Below, in pieces: positions 8,884 through 18,827 of a DNA stretch of 64,000 nucleotides (the first letter of the stretch is position 1; the number at the start of each line of letters is the position of its first letter). Both the position numbers and the translations under genes were made by a program. This DNA comes from Bacillus sp. ISL-45 (lineage in GTDB: Bacteria > Bacillota > Bacilli > Bacillales > Cytobacillaceae). The stretch lies in NCBI RefSeq assembly GCF_018613195.1, contig NZ_JAGGQQ010000008.1, positions 1-64,000 of the forward strand, given 5' to 3'. The notes under the pieces are model-generated. The model worked only from the letters and a program-made list of their open reading frames with translations. It did not search any database and was not told where the DNA came from.

Positions 8884-10550
8884 ATATAGTTGAACAGGTT
8901 CAATTGAAGCTGAAGGAAGAAATCAAGCAGGCAATCATCAAAGCTGGACTAGCCGAGGAAGCCGAAATTCCGGCGGTGATCCTGGAGACGCCCAAGGAAA
9001 AAGCGCACGGGGATTACTCCACGAATATGGCGATGCAGCTTGCTCGTGTGGCGAAAAAGGCGCCAAGGCAGATTGCAGAGCAGCTGATTGAGAACTTTGA
9101 TAAAAGCAAGGCATCCATCGAGAAAATTGAAATCGCCGGACCCGGCTTCATCAACTTTTACATGGATAACAGCTATTTGACGGATTTGATTCCAGCGATC
9201 CTGGAAGCAGGAGACAGCTATGGTGAATCGAAGGTAGGAAATGGACAGAAGATCCAGATCGAGTTCGTTTCTGCCAACCCGACCGGTGACCTTCACCTTG
9301 GCCATGCGCGCGGCGCTGCGGTAGGTGATTCACTGTGCAATGTGCTTGCTAAGGCTGGATACGATGTTTCCCGCGAGTATTATATCAATGATGCGGGCAA
9401 TCAGATCAATAACCTGGCACTGTCTGTTGAGGCACGTTATTTCCAGGCGCTGGGCATGGACAAGCCGATGCCTGAGGATGGCTATCATGGTGCTGATATC
9501 ATCGGGATCGGGCACAAGCTCGCTGAAGAGTTCGGCGATAAGTATGTGAATGTTCCGGACCAGGAGCGCTTCGATGCATTCCGTGAGTACGGTTTGAAAT
9601 ATGAAATGGAAAAGCTGAAGCAGGACCTTGAGAACTTCCGTGTCAGATTCGATGTTTGGTACTCAGAAACTTCTCTATATCAAAATGGTAAAATCGACGT
9701 GGCGCTAGATGCACTGCGTGCGAATGGCCATATCTATGAAGAGGACGGCGCGACATGGTTCCGTTCATCAGAGCTTGGCGATGACAAGGACCGCGTGCTG
9801 ATCAAGCAGGATGGCTCTTATACGTATTTGCTTCCGGACATTGCCTACCATAAGGACAAGCTTGAGCGCGGCTTTGAAAAGCTGATCAACATCTGGGGAG
9901 CGGACCACCACGGTTATATCCCTCGGATGAAGGCAGCGATTGAGGCACTTGGCTATGATCGTGAGGCGCTTGAAGTCGAAATCATCCAGCTCGTCCATCT
10001 GTACAAGAACGGTGAGAAGATGAAGATGAGTAAGCGTACAGGTAAGGCTGTCACAATGCGTGACCTGATTGATGAAGTAGGTTTGGATGCAGTTCGTTAC
10101 TTCTTCGCAATGAGAAGCGCGGACACTCATATGGACTTCGACCTTGACCTGGCCGTATCCCAGTCCAATGAAAACCCAGTTTTCTACGCACAGTATGCAC
10201 ATGCACGTATCAACAGCATTCTGCGTTCTGCTGCAGAACAAGGTTTGATCTTCGACATCGAGGCAGATTTCAGGCATATCCAGTCCGAGAAGGAAATTGA
10301 CCTGCTTAAGAAGCTGGGTGAATTCCCGCTGGCCGTTGCCGAAGCAGCCCAGAAGCGCATGCCGCACCGAATCTCCAACTACATTTTCGAGCTGGCATCC
10401 GTATTCCACAGCTTCTACAACGCTGAGAAAGTATTGGATTTGGAGAATAAAGAAAGAACAGTGGCACGCCTGTCGCTGATCAAGACAGCACAGATCACTT
10501 TAAAGAATGCACTTGAGTTGATTGGGGTTTCGGCTCCAGAGAAGATGTAA
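8880..10550 (+). CDS. argS: Arginine-tRNA ligase
   Basis: A 556-residue class I aminoacyl-tRNA synthetase. The HIGH-type signature appears as HLGHARG in [17 protein letters not shown], and the KMSKR loop as [12 protein letters not shown]. The N-terminal additional domain (about residues 1-100) and the C-terminal DALR anticodon-binding domain with [12 protein letters not shown] are present. AAGGAGG precedes the ATG, which overlaps the ywiB stop. Confidence 0.97.
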   Translation: MNIVEQVQLKLKEEIKQAIIKAGLAEEAEIPAVILETPKEKAHGDYSTNMAMQLARVAKKAPRQIAEQLIENFDKSKASIEKIEIAGPGFINFYMDNSYLTDLIPAILEAGDSYGESKVGNGQKIQIEFVSANPTGDLHLGHARGAAVGDSLCNVLAKAGYDVSREYYINDAGNQINNLALSVEARYFQALGMDKPMPEDGYHGADIIGIGHKLAEEFGDKYVNVPDQERFDAFREYGLKYEMEKLKQDLENFRVRFDVWYSETSLYQNGKIDVALDALRANGHIYEEDGATWFRSSELGDDKDRVLIKQDGSYTYLLPDIAYHKDKLERGFEKLINIWGADHHGYIPRMKAAIEALGYDREALEVEIIQLVHLYKNGEKMKMSKRTGKAVTMRDLIDEVGLDAVRYFFAMRSADTHMDFDLDLAVSQSNENPVFYAQYAHARINSILRSAAEQGLIFDIEADFRHIQSEKEIDLLKKLGEFPLAVAEAAQKRMPHRISNYIFELASVFHSFYNAEKVLDLENKERTVARLSLIKTAQITLKNALELIGVSAPEKM

Positions 10551-10558
10551 AAAAACTT

Positions 10559-10600
10559 AGGCATAAGCCCCTTAAACAAGGGGCTATTATGCCTTTTTAT
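10559..10600. terminator. Bidirectional terminator after argS
   Basis: A long stem (AGGCATAAGCCCCTT / AAGGGGCTATTATGCCT, one bulge) with T-rich flank on the plus strand and A-rich flank on the other. It can serve both argS and the convergent small membrane protein gene. Confidence 0.85.
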
Positions 10601-11007
10601 AATAGGATCGTCATAAACCCGGAAAAAGCAAGGAAGAGAAATAAAGTTCCTGGCCCTCCTAGTAAAACGATGATGAGGACAACTTCAACTACCTTGTTAA
10701 GTTTAAAAGCAAAATAACTTCTTCCGGCTTTTCTTTCTTTAAACAGGAACCAAAGTGTTTTTAAGCTCACTATTCCCAGGAATAAATACAGTCCTATTAA
10801 CAAAAAGTCTATTAAAATTTCAAAGCCTGAAATGATAAGTGGATTCCATCCTTTTTTAACAAAAAGTTCTCCACCTCCTCCTTTAAAGCAGCCAATTAAT
10901 AAACCAACAATGGCAATAGGAATAACAAAAGCCAGGTTATATAAAATGTCGCCTATTCTCTCCCGGAATGTACGTGCTGGACCTGGGCCCTTAGCTGTTT
11001 TTGCCAC
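10597..11007 (-). CDS. Small membrane protein, unknown function
   Basis: This 136-residue protein is not recognised. It has three strong hydrophobic stretches (about residues 22-43, 56-85 and 107-136) and a basic N-terminus (MAKTAKGPGPARTFRER). It is convergent with argS and divergent from a membrane-embedded M48 protease, so a link to envelope quality control is possible but only inferred. Confidence 0.6.
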   Translation of the reverse strand: MAKTAKGPGPARTFRERIGDILYNLAFVIPIAIVGLLIGCFKGGGGELFVKKGWNPLIISGFEILIDFLLIGLYLFLGIVSLKTLWFLFKERKAGRSYFAFKLNKVVEVVLIIVLLGGPGTLFLFLAFSGFMTILL

Positions 11008-11197
11008 GCTACAATTCCCCTCCGAAAATCAGGATAACAAACTCATTTTACGATTTTTTTCATTCAGTGCGCGTTCACTCATGTAAAACCCACGAAAATT
11101 CAATTAAGGGAAAAAATACCTGTATATACTCTGGTTTTTTTTATTTTCAATAATCTGTTAATAGCTTACTATATCAATATATTCAACAGATTGGGAG

Positions 11198-12475
11198 TTG
11201 GGGGAAATAAGTATTTTACATAATGAACATGCCTGTCCTGACTGCAGTTCAGCTATTCCTTTCAATAAAGGGTATGTTTCATGGTGCGATTGCGGATATA
11301 ATATGGATCATTCACCATCAGAAAAGACGGACTCAAAATTAAATGCTTTATATGAAAAACTGGGAAGTAAACGTGGTCTAAGAGTTTTTCAAGAACTGGC
11401 TTCCCAACAGGAACTTCGGCAGGGGGTTTCTTTTACAAAAAGCTTAGCTTTCATGGCAGCTACTTTTGTGCACTTAATTAGCATCAGTTTATTTTTACTG
11501 GGCTTATACTTGCTTATTTTCCAAAACGCTAATTTCATGTTCATAGCTGCAGGCTTAATTCTTTTGGGTATAGCCTGGCTGGCCAGGCCAAGAGTGCCGA
11601 AGCTGGACAAAGATGAGCATTTGATTGCCCGTCAGGAATTTCCGTTTTTATTCGAGGCTGTGGACCAGTTAGCTGATGCTATGCAGGTAAAAAGGATTGA
11701 TGGAATCATTATTGATGATGAATTCAATGCGTCAGTGGCGCAAATTGGCTGGAGAAGAAGGAAAATCATTAAGATAGGGTTGCCGTTATTTTCTCTTTTG
11801 GAACCAGAAGAGCAGCTGGCAATCCTCGCGCATGAATTTGGCCATATATCAAATGGCGATTTAACCAGATCATTTTATATTGGAACCGCCTTATATACGC
11901 TGCAGACATGGTATGAGCTTTTAAATCCTGTGCCAATCGATGAATATGACAGCATGGGCTTTTTTGAAATACCTGTATATTATTTTATGGCATTTCTTGC
12001 ATTAATCCCTTACTCAATATTCTTATTACTAGTGCACCTGTTGTTTGACGATTCCCAGAAGGGTGAGTATTTAGCCGATGAAAGGGCTGCAAAGGCAGTA
12101 GGCTATAAACATTTAATCTCATCAATGGAAAAATTCCAATACGCTGATACCTTTTATCTAAAGATAAGGGAGTTAGCGGTGAGGAAAAACACAATTAATT
12201 TATTTAATGCTGTTCATGAACAAATCAAAATAATGCCAGGCCGTGAGAAAGAACGGCTCTCCCGCCTTGCACAACTTGAGACATCTAAACTGGATTCGAC
12301 TCACCCGTCAACAGCCTACCGCATCAAGCTGCTTGAAAACTTGAAAGCTTCTCCTTCTTCTATAGCTGTAGGTAAAGGTACTTTAGCAAAGATGCAGAAG
12401 GAGCTTGAAACGCAGCAAACCAGAATTCAAGAGGAAGTAGTCGAAAATTACCGGTATGTTTTGAATATGTATTAA
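11198..12475 (+). CDS. Zinc-ribbon M48 family membrane metalloprotease
   Basis: A 425-residue protein. The N-terminus has CPDC and CDC cysteine pairs resembling a zinc ribbon (residues about 10-35), followed by two membrane segments near 85-130. The gluzincin motif HEFGH appears in AILAHEFGHISNGD, and GEYLADERAA supplies the third zinc-ligand Glu. Two further membrane segments lie between them (YYFMAFLALIPYSIFLLLV). This is the HtpX/Ste24-like layout, fused to a zinc ribbon. The TTG at 11198 is an uncertain start, with only a weak GGGAG before it. Confidence 0.85.
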   Translation: MGEISILHNEHACPDCSSAIPFNKGYVSWCDCGYNMDHSPSEKTDSKLNALYEKLGSKRGLRVFQELASQQELRQGVSFTKSLAFMAATFVHLISISLFLLGLYLLIFQNANFMFIAAGLILLGIAWLARPRVPKLDKDEHLIARQEFPFLFEAVDQLADAMQVKRIDGIIIDDEFNASVAQIGWRRRKIIKIGLPLFSLLEPEEQLAILAHEFGHISNGDLTRSFYIGTALYTLQTWYELLNPVPIDEYDSMGFFEIPVYYFMAFLALIPYSIFLLLVHLLFDDSQKGEYLADERAAKAVGYKHLISSMEKFQYADTFYLKIRELAVRKNTINLFNAVHEQIKIMPGREKERLSRLAQLETSKLDSTHPSTAYRIKLLENLKASPSSIAVGKGTLAKMQKELETQQTRIQEEVVENYRYVLNMY

Positions 12476-12481
12476 TAAAGG

Positions 12482-12500
12482 CTGCTGGATGGTCCAGCAG
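12482..12500. terminator. Stem-loop between the M48 protease gene and uvsE
   Basis: CTGCTGGA and TCCAGCAG form a perfect 8-bp stem with a 3-nt loop between convergent genes. The U-run is weak in both directions. Confidence 0.5.
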
Positions 12501-12508
12501 TCTTCAGC

Positions 12509-13465
12509 TTATTTCCATTCCAATACAGCGCCGCCAATCCGTTTCACTCCGCGGATTTTGGCCAAATCCTCGACCAGTTTTAAAGCTGCTTTGTCCTTCT
12601 CCTTCGCTTCAATCATGAAATCGACATCCCGGCCGATGCCACGGAGAATATCGATCAATGGCAGGATGAATTCAGGGTCAACGTAATCCGCGTGCGATCG
12701 ATACGCTTTTTCTGTTTTAGGGGAAGAAATATGGATCTTAGGCTTCAAGCCAGTCCGTTCCCAGGTAGCGAAGCCATCCGGAAGCAGTTTTTCCAAAGAC
12801 TCTTCACAACGATTTGCCATGTGGTGGTGATAATCGAACATGAAGGGGACGTCTTCCTTCAAACAGGCAGTGAGTGTTTCTTCTGCATTGTACGTTTTAT
12901 CATCATTCTCAAGCGTGGTGATTTTTTTGATATGCTCTGGCAGTTTGGCGAAGTTTTCATGGAAGCGCAAGATCGTTTCTTCTTTGTTACCGTATGCCCC
13001 GCCAATATGGATGTTGATTAGCGCTTCATTTTCCAGTCCCATCGCTTCGAGCATGCCATAATGGTATTCCATATCGATGATTGCATTAGCCGTCACTTCC
13101 TCCCTCGGAGAAGTGAACAGCGTGTATTGATTTGGATGGAAACTTGTCCGGATTCCATGCTTCTTCACCAATGCACCGATTTCGAGCCATTTGTCGCGGA
13201 ACGGCGTGACATAGTCCCATTTTACCTCCGGGTGGGTGGCGAGCGGCGCAATCGAGCTTGAGAACCGATACAAAGGTATATCGTGGGCGATATTGTAATG
13301 AATCATTCTTTTTGTGTTCACAAGGTTCTGGCAGGTTACGGAATGCAGCTTTTCACGCCGTTCGTCTTCAGGCAGCTGTCCATAACGGGCGAATGTAAGT
13401 GCCTTGGATGGAGATGCATCCCACAGGCTGATGGCGGTGGATACATAGCCCAACCGAATAATCAT
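12509..13465 (-). CDS. uvsE: UV DNA damage endonuclease
   Basis: A 318-residue TIM-barrel endonuclease that nicks DNA 5' of UV photoproducts as an alternative start of excision repair. The start [37 protein letters not shown] and FDYHHHMAN segments carry the His/Glu/Asp metal ligands of the UVDE family. In B. subtilis the orthologue (ywjD) also neighbours ywjE and ywjF. Spores of related species rely on several UV-repair routes. Full length, no damage seen. Confidence 0.93.
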   Translation of the reverse strand: MIIRLGYVSTAISLWDASPSKALTFARYGQLPEDERREKLHSVTCQNLVNTKRMIHYNIAHDIPLYRFSSSIAPLATHPEVKWDYVTPFRDKWLEIGALVKKHGIRTSFHPNQYTLFTSPREEVTANAIIDMEYHYGMLEAMGLENEALINIHIGGAYGNKEETILRFHENFAKLPEHIKKITTLENDDKTYNAEETLTACLKEDVPFMFDYHHHMANRCEESLEKLLPDGFATWERTGLKPKIHISSPKTEKAYRSHADYVDPEFILPLIDILRGIGRDVDFMIEAKEKDKAALKLVEDLAKIRGVKRIGGAVLEWK

Positions 13466-13508
13466 AGAGACACTCCTTTATTGTCGAGCAGTCCGGTTCA
13501 TTATAAAA

Positions 13509-13694
13509 GGCTGTTTTCGTAAAGATTATTGTTAAAATCCTAAAGCCGATTTTAACGTGACAGTAAGCCATTTTGTAGGTCGGTATTAAGTTTTCAAGCT
13601 CTTTTCTCATAAAATGCTTTAATTTTGTGAAGAAACATAGGCCATTCAATCCTATTTTGTAGCCAATAGCAACAAAGTTTGAGAAAAGAGCCTT
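13509..13694 (+). repeat. Dispersed repeat family B, copy 1
   Basis: About 185 bp that match the reverse complement of 46721-46903 over nearly the whole length. Highly conserved stretches are CGTAAAGATT, GTTAAAATCCTAAAGCC, GATTTTAACGT, GGTCGGTATTAAG and CAATCCTATTTTG. The right part is bounded by a 12-bp inverted repeat, GCTCTTTTCTCA (13598-13609) and TGAGAAAAGAGC (13680-13691). It abuts the clsB stop codon. It contains an accidental open frame but no credible gene. Confidence 0.88.
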
Positions 13695-14880
13695 ATAAAA
13701 AATAGGAAATGGTACTCGCGGCTTTTTCCTTCAGCAGGGCACGGTTGAAGTCATCCAAAGCAGCCTTCCTTGAGTTCAGAATATCTTCCGTAAGGATCCG
13801 CTTCACTTTTTTGATAAAATCGCCATCATAAATCAGGCAGTTCAATTCATAATTTAAAAACATGCTTCTTTTATCAAAATTAGCGGTGCCAATGTCACAA
13901 ACCGTATCATCCACGAGCAGGGCCTTTGAATGATAAAAGCCATTTAAGAACTGATAGACTTCGGCGCCATCCCTGATCAGAGTCCTCAGATAAGGATAGG
14001 AAGCTTCTTTAACAAGAGCATGGTCGGAAACGAGCGGGACTAGAACCGTTACTGAAACACCTCTTTCGATCGCATCCCGCAATAAGTTGAATACCCTTTT
14101 GCTCGGGATGAAGTACGGTGTCCCAATAAAAATAGAAGTCATTGCATTGCTGATCAGGTCAGACATCATTTCCTCCAGCAGAATGCCTTCAGTGGGAACA
14201 AGCTGCTGACGGATCGTGCCTTTTTCGAGGGCAGGGAAATAGGCTTTATTTTGCAGCAAGTTGACTTTTGCAGCTGCATGCCAATCCTCAAGGAACTCCG
14301 ATTGCAGATCGGCAACGCCTTCCCCGGTCATTTTTAAGTGATAATCGCGCCATGGCGACAGCTTTGAATCCTGATTGTTATATTCCTTACCAATATTGAA
14401 GCCGCCGAGATAACCGATCTTTCCGTCAATGACGGTGATTTTCCTGTGGTTCCGCACCTGGGACGAGTAAAATAAGAACGGCAATTTAGGCATTTGGGAA
14501 TAAGCGAATTCCACGCCGGCAGCCTTCAGCGATTTAATCGTCTTGCGCTTCAGTCCGCTGCCCACCCAATCGACCAAAAGGCGCACCTCGACCCCAGCCT
14601 TCACCCGTTCTTTTAATATAGAGAGAAATTCCTGGCTGATTTTATCATCCTGGACGATATAAAATAAAATATGAATGTGCTGCTTTGCGTTTTTTAATTC
14701 GGAAAAAAGGTCGTCGAACAATTTAGGGCCTTCGGCAAAAATGGCAAGGTTACTCTCCCGGACAGGCAGCATATTCGTTTTGGCACTTGCCAGATGCTTT
14801 TTCCTGCCAAGCATGAAGTCAGCATAGACCCATAGGAACAGCCCCGCTATTATCGCAATTAAAATCCATCCAAAATCCAT
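13693..14880 (-). CDS. clsB: Cardiolipin synthase-type phospholipase D family protein
   Basis: A 395-residue membrane-anchored enzyme with one N-terminal membrane segment (residues 2-24). Two PLD catalytic motifs are present: HRKITVIDGKIGYLGG and HSKALLVDD, each HxK-x4-D. Cardiolipin synthases join two phosphatidylglycerols. Position between uvsE and ywjF corresponds to B. subtilis ywjE (clsB), and the single N-terminal membrane helix fits that class better than the two-helix ClsA. The exact symbol rests on synteny. Confidence 0.9.
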   Translation of the reverse strand: MDFGWILIAIIAGLFLWVYADFMLGRKKHLASAKTNMLPVRESNLAIFAEGPKLFDDLFSELKNAKQHIHILFYIVQDDKISQEFLSILKERVKAGVEVRLLVDWVGSGLKRKTIKSLKAAGVEFAYSQMPKLPFLFYSSQVRNHRKITVIDGKIGYLGGFNIGKEYNNQDSKLSPWRDYHLKMTGEGVADLQSEFLEDWHAAAKVNLLQNKAYFPALEKGTIRQQLVPTEGILLEEMMSDLISNAMTSIFIGTPYFIPSKRVFNLLRDAIERGVSVTVLVPLVSDHALVKEASYPYLRTLIRDGAEVYQFLNGFYHSKALLVDDTVCDIGTANFDKRSMFLNYELNCLIYDGDFIKKVKRILTEDILNSRKAALDDFNRALLKEKAASTISYFL

Positions 14881-14936
14881 AGCAATTCGGCTCCCTTAAA
14901 AGTAAATTATCAAAGTATGCCCTGGCTCACCTCGAT

Positions 14937-14960
14937 CAGTGTCCAGCTGCAGCGCTTCCG
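14937..14960 (+). repeat. Fragment of dispersed repeat family A
   Basis: GTGTCCAGCTGCAGCGC resembles the left terminus of family A, especially copy 1. It is a probable decayed remnant in the clsB-ywjF intergenic region. Confidence 0.4.
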
Positions 14961-15054
14961 CATTTCATATTATTTTTGCCGAAATCGCCTCATATATGTT
15001 AACTTCCTGATAAAGAGGGAGTATAAACAATTTTCAGAAATGAAAGGAAATGAG

Positions 15055-15082
15055 TTGACTGAATGCTCATTCATTATATAAT
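15055..15082 (+). promoter_or_regulatory. ywjF promoter overlapped by a FadR-type operator
   Basis: The promoter is TTGACT (15055-15060), 16-bp spacer, TATAAT (15077-15082). The 18-mer at 15056-15073, TGACTGAATGCTCATTCA, matches 14 of 16 fixed positions of the B. subtilis FadR box TGAATGANTANTCATTCA. B. subtilis FadR represses the ywjF-acdA-rpoE unit, so the site is expected. It covers the -35 element and the spacer. Confidence 0.8.
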
Positions 15083-15155
15083 GTAGTTAAAGGTATATTC
15101 AGAAAATTTGTTTGGTTAAAAATTTTCGTCCAAAAATCAGCATCGAAAGGGGTAA

Positions 15156-17276
15156 ATGATTTTTATGAACGGTCTGCTATGGATTAATCTTATTGCGTTC
15201 CTTCTTGTAACCGCTTACGCCATCAGCTTGTTTGTTTATGTCGTGAAGACGAGAATCGAATACATCAAGCTCGGCAAGAAATCTGAGTTTGATGATGATA
15301 TCAAGGACCGCTGGAGGAGAATCCTTGTCCATGTATTTGGCCAGAAAAGGCTTTTGAAGGATAAGAAAAGCGGCGCGATCCACGTTATGTTTTTTTATGG
15401 ATTCCTTCTTGTCCAGTTTGGTGCAATTGACTTTATCTGGAAGGGGATCAAGCCAGGTTCGCATTTGCCGCTAGGTCCGCTATATCCAGGCTTCACATTT
15501 TTCCAGGAAATCGTTACGCTAACAATTCTCGTAGCGGTTGTATGGGCTTTTTACCGCCGTTATGTTGAGAAACTTGTCCGTCTGAAGCGCGGCTTTAAAA
15601 ATGGACTTGTGCTTCTGTTCATTGGCGGGCTGATGCTTTCAGTATTGCTTGGAAACGCGATGAGCATGATCTGGCACGGTCATGAAGGTACATGGACTGA
15701 ACCGGTCGCATCTCTGATTGCGGCAGCATTCAGCGGAATTCCTGAGGCAGCTGCCATCACGATTTTCTATATCGCATGGTGGATTCACCTATTATTCCTG
15801 CTTGCATTCCTGGTATACGTACCACAATCCAAGCATGCTCACTTGATTGCCGGACCAGCCAATGTATATTTAACAAGGGTTGATTCGCCAGGGAAGATCA
15901 CAAAGATCGATTTTGAAGATGAAACACAGGAAACATTCGGTGCTGGAAAAATCACGGATTTCAGCCATGAGCAGATGATCGACTTTTATGCTTGCGTAGA
16001 ATGTGGACGCTGTACCAATATGTGTCCGGCAACAGGCACTGGAAAAATGCTGTCGCCAATGGACCTGATTGTCAAACTGCGTGATCATCTGACGCTTCAC
16101 GGCGCAGCTGTCACTTCCAAGCAGCCCTGGGTTCCGACATTTGCTTTTTCCAACACAAAGGGCAACCAGATTGCAATGGCAGCTGCAGGGCAGGGTGTCA
16201 ATGAATCAGCTGCAGCTCTTGCTTATAGCCCGAGCATGATCGGCGATGTCATCACCGAAGAAGAAATCTGGGCATGTACAACTTGCCGTAACTGTGAAGA
16301 CCAGTGTCCGGTTATGAACGAACACGTTGACAAAATCATCGACCTCCGCCGCTACCTTGTTTTGACTGAAGGTAAGATGGATGCTGACGCACAGCGCGCG
16401 ATGACGAATATTGAGCGCCAGGGCAACCCTTGGGGCTTGAACCGTAAGGAAAAGGAAAACTGGCGCGAGCTCCGCGACGATGTTGTCATTCCTACGGTTA
16501 AAGAAATGAAAAAGGCAGACGAAGAATTCGAATACTTATTCTGGGTTGGCGCGATGGGTTCATTTGACAACCGCAGCCAGAAGATTGCCCTTTCGTTCGC
16601 TAAACTATTGAACGAAGCAGGCGTCAAGTTCGCAATCCTTGGAAACAAGGAAAAGAACTCCGGCGATACACCGCGCCGCCTTGGCAACGAGTTCCTATTC
16701 CAGGAGCTTGCGACCAAGAATATTGAAGAATTCGAGAAAAATGAAGTGAAGAAGATCGTGACGATTGACCCTCACGCATACAATATCTTTAAGAACGAAT
16801 ATCCTGATTTCGGCTTTGAAGGTGAGGTATACCACCACACCGAGCTTCTTGCAAAGCTCGTGAAAGAAGGAAAGCTAGTTCCGAAGCATGCAGTGAACGA
16901 AACGATCACTTTCCACGATTCCTGCTACCTTGGACGCTATAACGAGGTTTATGACGCACCGCGTGATATCCTCAAGGCGATTCCAGGGGTGGATCTTAAG
17001 GAAATGGAACGCAACCGCGATACAGCAATGTGCTGTGGAGCAGGCGGCGGCTTAATGTGGATGGAAGAAGAAACAGGACACCGAATCAATGTATCACGTA
17101 CAGAACAAGCACTTGAAGTGAACCCATCCGTCATCAGTTCCGGATGCCCATACTGCCTGACAATGCTCTCTGATGGAACAAAAGCAAAGGAAGTAGAAGA
17201 AAACGTCGATACACTGGACGTAGCAGAACTGCTTGAAAAATCCGTGTTTGGTGAAATCAAAGCGCTTGTATCTTAA
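15156..17276 (+). CDS. ywjF: Membrane Fe-S oxidoreductase (YwjF; heterodisulfide reductase-like)
   Basis: A 706-residue redox protein. The N-terminal ~230 residues form about six membrane helices. They are followed by two [4Fe-4S] motifs, CVECGRCTNMC and CTTCRNCEDQC, and then two cysteine-rich CCG domains (the second is CCGAGGGLMW). The family is thought to pass electrons between ETF/acyl-CoA dehydrogenases and the quinone pool, which fits its place at the head of the beta-oxidation cluster. Start is ATG 15156 or ATG 15165; spacing from GAAAGGGG is imperfect for both, and MNGLLWINL at the second aligns well with B. subtilis YwjF. Confidence 0.93.
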   Translation: MIFMNGLLWINLIAFLLVTAYAISLFVYVVKTRIEYIKLGKKSEFDDDIKDRWRRILVHVFGQKRLLKDKKSGAIHVMFFYGFLLVQFGAIDFIWKGIKPGSHLPLGPLYPGFTFFQEIVTLTILVAVVWAFYRRYVEKLVRLKRGFKNGLVLLFIGGLMLSVLLGNAMSMIWHGHEGTWTEPVASLIAAAFSGIPEAAAITIFYIAWWIHLLFLLAFLVYVPQSKHAHLIAGPANVYLTRVDSPGKITKIDFEDETQETFGAGKITDFSHEQMIDFYACVECGRCTNMCPATGTGKMLSPMDLIVKLRDHLTLHGAAVTSKQPWVPTFAFSNTKGNQIAMAAAGQGVNESAAALAYSPSMIGDVITEEEIWACTTCRNCEDQCPVMNEHVDKIIDLRRYLVLTEGKMDADAQRAMTNIERQGNPWGLNRKEKENWRELRDDVVIPTVKEMKKADEEFEYLFWVGAMGSFDNRSQKIALSFAKLLNEAGVKFAILGNKEKNSGDTPRRLGNEFLFQELATKNIEEFEKNEVKKIVTIDPHAYNIFKNEYPDFGFEGEVYHHTELLAKLVKEGKLVPKHAVNETITFHDSCYLGRYNEVYDAPRDILKAIPGVDLKEMERNRDTAMCCGAGGGLMWMEEETGHRINVSRTEQALEVNPSVISSGCPYCLTMLSDGTKAKEVEENVDTLDVAELLEKSVFGEIKALVS

Positions 17277-17298
17277 TACAATCAATACTTAAAACATG

Positions 17299-17378
17299 AA
17301 TAGTAGAAGTTGACTCACAGTAAAAATTCGACATAAGACAGAATTTTTAGCAAAGTGTTTCAATTTCTACTATTTTTA
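17299..17378 (+). terminator. Nested stem-loop after ywjF (terminator or attenuator)
   Basis: An outer stem AATAGTAGAA (17299) / TTCTACTATT (17365) encloses an inner stem AAAAATTC (17322) / GAATTTTT (17341). Each 3' arm runs into T-rich sequence. It may end ywjF transcripts or reduce read-through into the thiolase gene. Confidence 0.6.
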
Positions 17379-17395
17379 AAGTAAAATGAATAATA

Positions 17396-17411
17396 TGATA
17401 AAGCGCTTACA
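17396..17411 (+). promoter_or_regulatory. Possible CcpA (cre) site upstream of the thiolase gene
   Basis: TGATAAAGCGCTTACA contains the quasi-palindromic AAGCGCTT core and matches 12 of 14 positions of the TGWAANCGNTNWCA-type cre consensus. The thiolase gene starts 162 bp downstream. The rest of this 296-bp intergenic region holds the stem-loop above and no other clear signal. Confidence 0.5.
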
Positions 17412-17572
17412 TTATTCTTCAGCAAGAAATCACCTAAGAACCCCACAAAAAAACAACTGCTTGCTTCTTTTTTTGGACCAGTTTCGAGCGAGCGTTCAGT
17501 CACTCAAAGACAGTGGCAACGAGATTAATTTTTCATTTTCAAAAATTAATAGATTGAAAGGGAGAGAAGACA

Positions 17573-18760
17573 ATGGGGAAAACAGTCATTTTAGCAGGTG
17601 CAAGAACACCGTTTGGCAAGCTTGGCGGAGCATTGAGCAGTTTTTCAGCCAGTCAATTAGGAGGAATTGCCGTAAAAGAGGCCCTGTCACGCGCGGAAAT
17701 TAAGCCTGAGGAGGTCGGCGAGGTCATTCTTGGCACAGTGCTGCAGGGAGGCCAGGGACAGCTGCCATCACGACAGGCTGCAAGAGAAGCTGGAATCCCA
17801 TGGGAAGTAAAAACGGAAACAATCAATAAGGTCTGTGCATCAGGAATGCGCAGCCTGACTCTAGGTGACCAGATCATCCGCGCGGGAGACGAAGAAGTCA
17901 TTGTCGTCGGCGGAATGGAGTCGATGAGCAATGCGCCATATATTCTTCCGAAAGCACGCTGGGGCTTCAGGATGGGCGACGGCCAGGTGAAGGATTTGAT
18001 GATTCATGATGGATTAACCTGCAGCTTCAAGGGAGTCCACATGGGCACTTACGGAAATGAAGTAGCGAAAGAATATGAAATCAGCCGCCAGGAACAAGAC
18101 GAATGGTCATATCGCAGCCACCAGAAGGCGATTGAAGCAATAGAATCAGGCAAGCTTGCTGAGGAAATCGTTCCGGTTGAAGTGCCGCAGCGAAAGGGCG
18201 ACCCAATACTTGTCGAGCATGATGAAGCACCAAGGAAGGATACTTCAGTTGAAAAGCTGGCGAAGCTTGGTCCGGTATTCAACTCTGACGGCACGATTAC
18301 TGCAGGTAATGCACCTGGTGTCAATGACGGTGCGGCGGCCCTCGTACTGATGAGCGAAGAGCGTGCCCAGCGTGAAGGCAGGACACCGCAGGCAGTCATC
18401 TTTGGGCATGCAGCCATCGCAACAGAAGCGAAGGACTTCCCGAAGACACCCGGAATCGTCATTAACGAACTGCTGAAGAAAACAGGTAAGTCACTTGAGG
18501 AAATTGATCTTTTTGAAATTAACGAAGCTTTTGCTGCAGTCGCATTAACAAGCGGACGAATTGCGAACCTTGATACTGAAAAGGTAAATGTGAATGGCGG
18601 TGCGGTTGCCCTCGGACACCCTATCGGAGCGAGCGGGACACGCATCATCCTTACTTTGATGCATGAACTTAAGCGCCGCGGCGGCGGGGTCGGCATTGCG
18701 GCGATCTGCTCGGGCGGCGGCCAGGGAGACGCAGTGATGATTGAGGTTCCGAAGCAATAA
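17573..18760 (+). CDS. Acetyl-CoA C-acyltransferase (thiolase)
   Basis: A 395-residue thiolase for the last step of beta-oxidation or for acetoacetyl-CoA formation. The nucleophile is Cys88 in INKVCASGMRS, and the catalytic His and second Cys are in GGAVALGHPIGASG and CSGGGQGD near the C-terminus. Together with the dehydrogenase genes that follow it resembles B. subtilis mmgA. Biosynthetic versus degradative use cannot be told from sequence; context favours degradation. A clear GGGAG ribosome site precedes the ATG. Confidence 0.93.
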   Translation: MGKTVILAGARTPFGKLGGALSSFSASQLGGIAVKEALSRAEIKPEEVGEVILGTVLQGGQGQLPSRQAAREAGIPWEVKTETINKVCASGMRSLTLGDQIIRAGDEEVIVVGGMESMSNAPYILPKARWGFRMGDGQVKDLMIHDGLTCSFKGVHMGTYGNEVAKEYEISRQEQDEWSYRSHQKAIEAIESGKLAEEIVPVEVPQRKGDPILVEHDEAPRKDTSVEKLAKLGPVFNSDGTITAGNAPGVNDGAAALVLMSEERAQREGRTPQAVIFGHAAIATEAKDFPKTPGIVINELLKKTGKSLEEIDLFEINEAFAAVALTSGRIANLDTEKVNVNGGAVALGHPIGASGTRIILTLMHELKRRGGGVGIAAICSGGGQGDAVMIEVPKQ

Positions 18761-18827
18761 CGATATGGATGGAAGGGCATTGTGAGAGCTGCCCTTCCTT
18801 AATATGACTTTAATAGGAGGAGTAAGC

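Noticed and set aside
11063-11090. FadR-like palindrome before the M48 protease gene
   Set aside because: Only about 10 of 16 positions match and no lipid gene is adjacent.
13368-13649. Small protein encoded on the minus strand between uvsE and clsB
   Set aside because: It is translated from repeat family B, the same peptide arises at the other copy, and it has no ribosome site.
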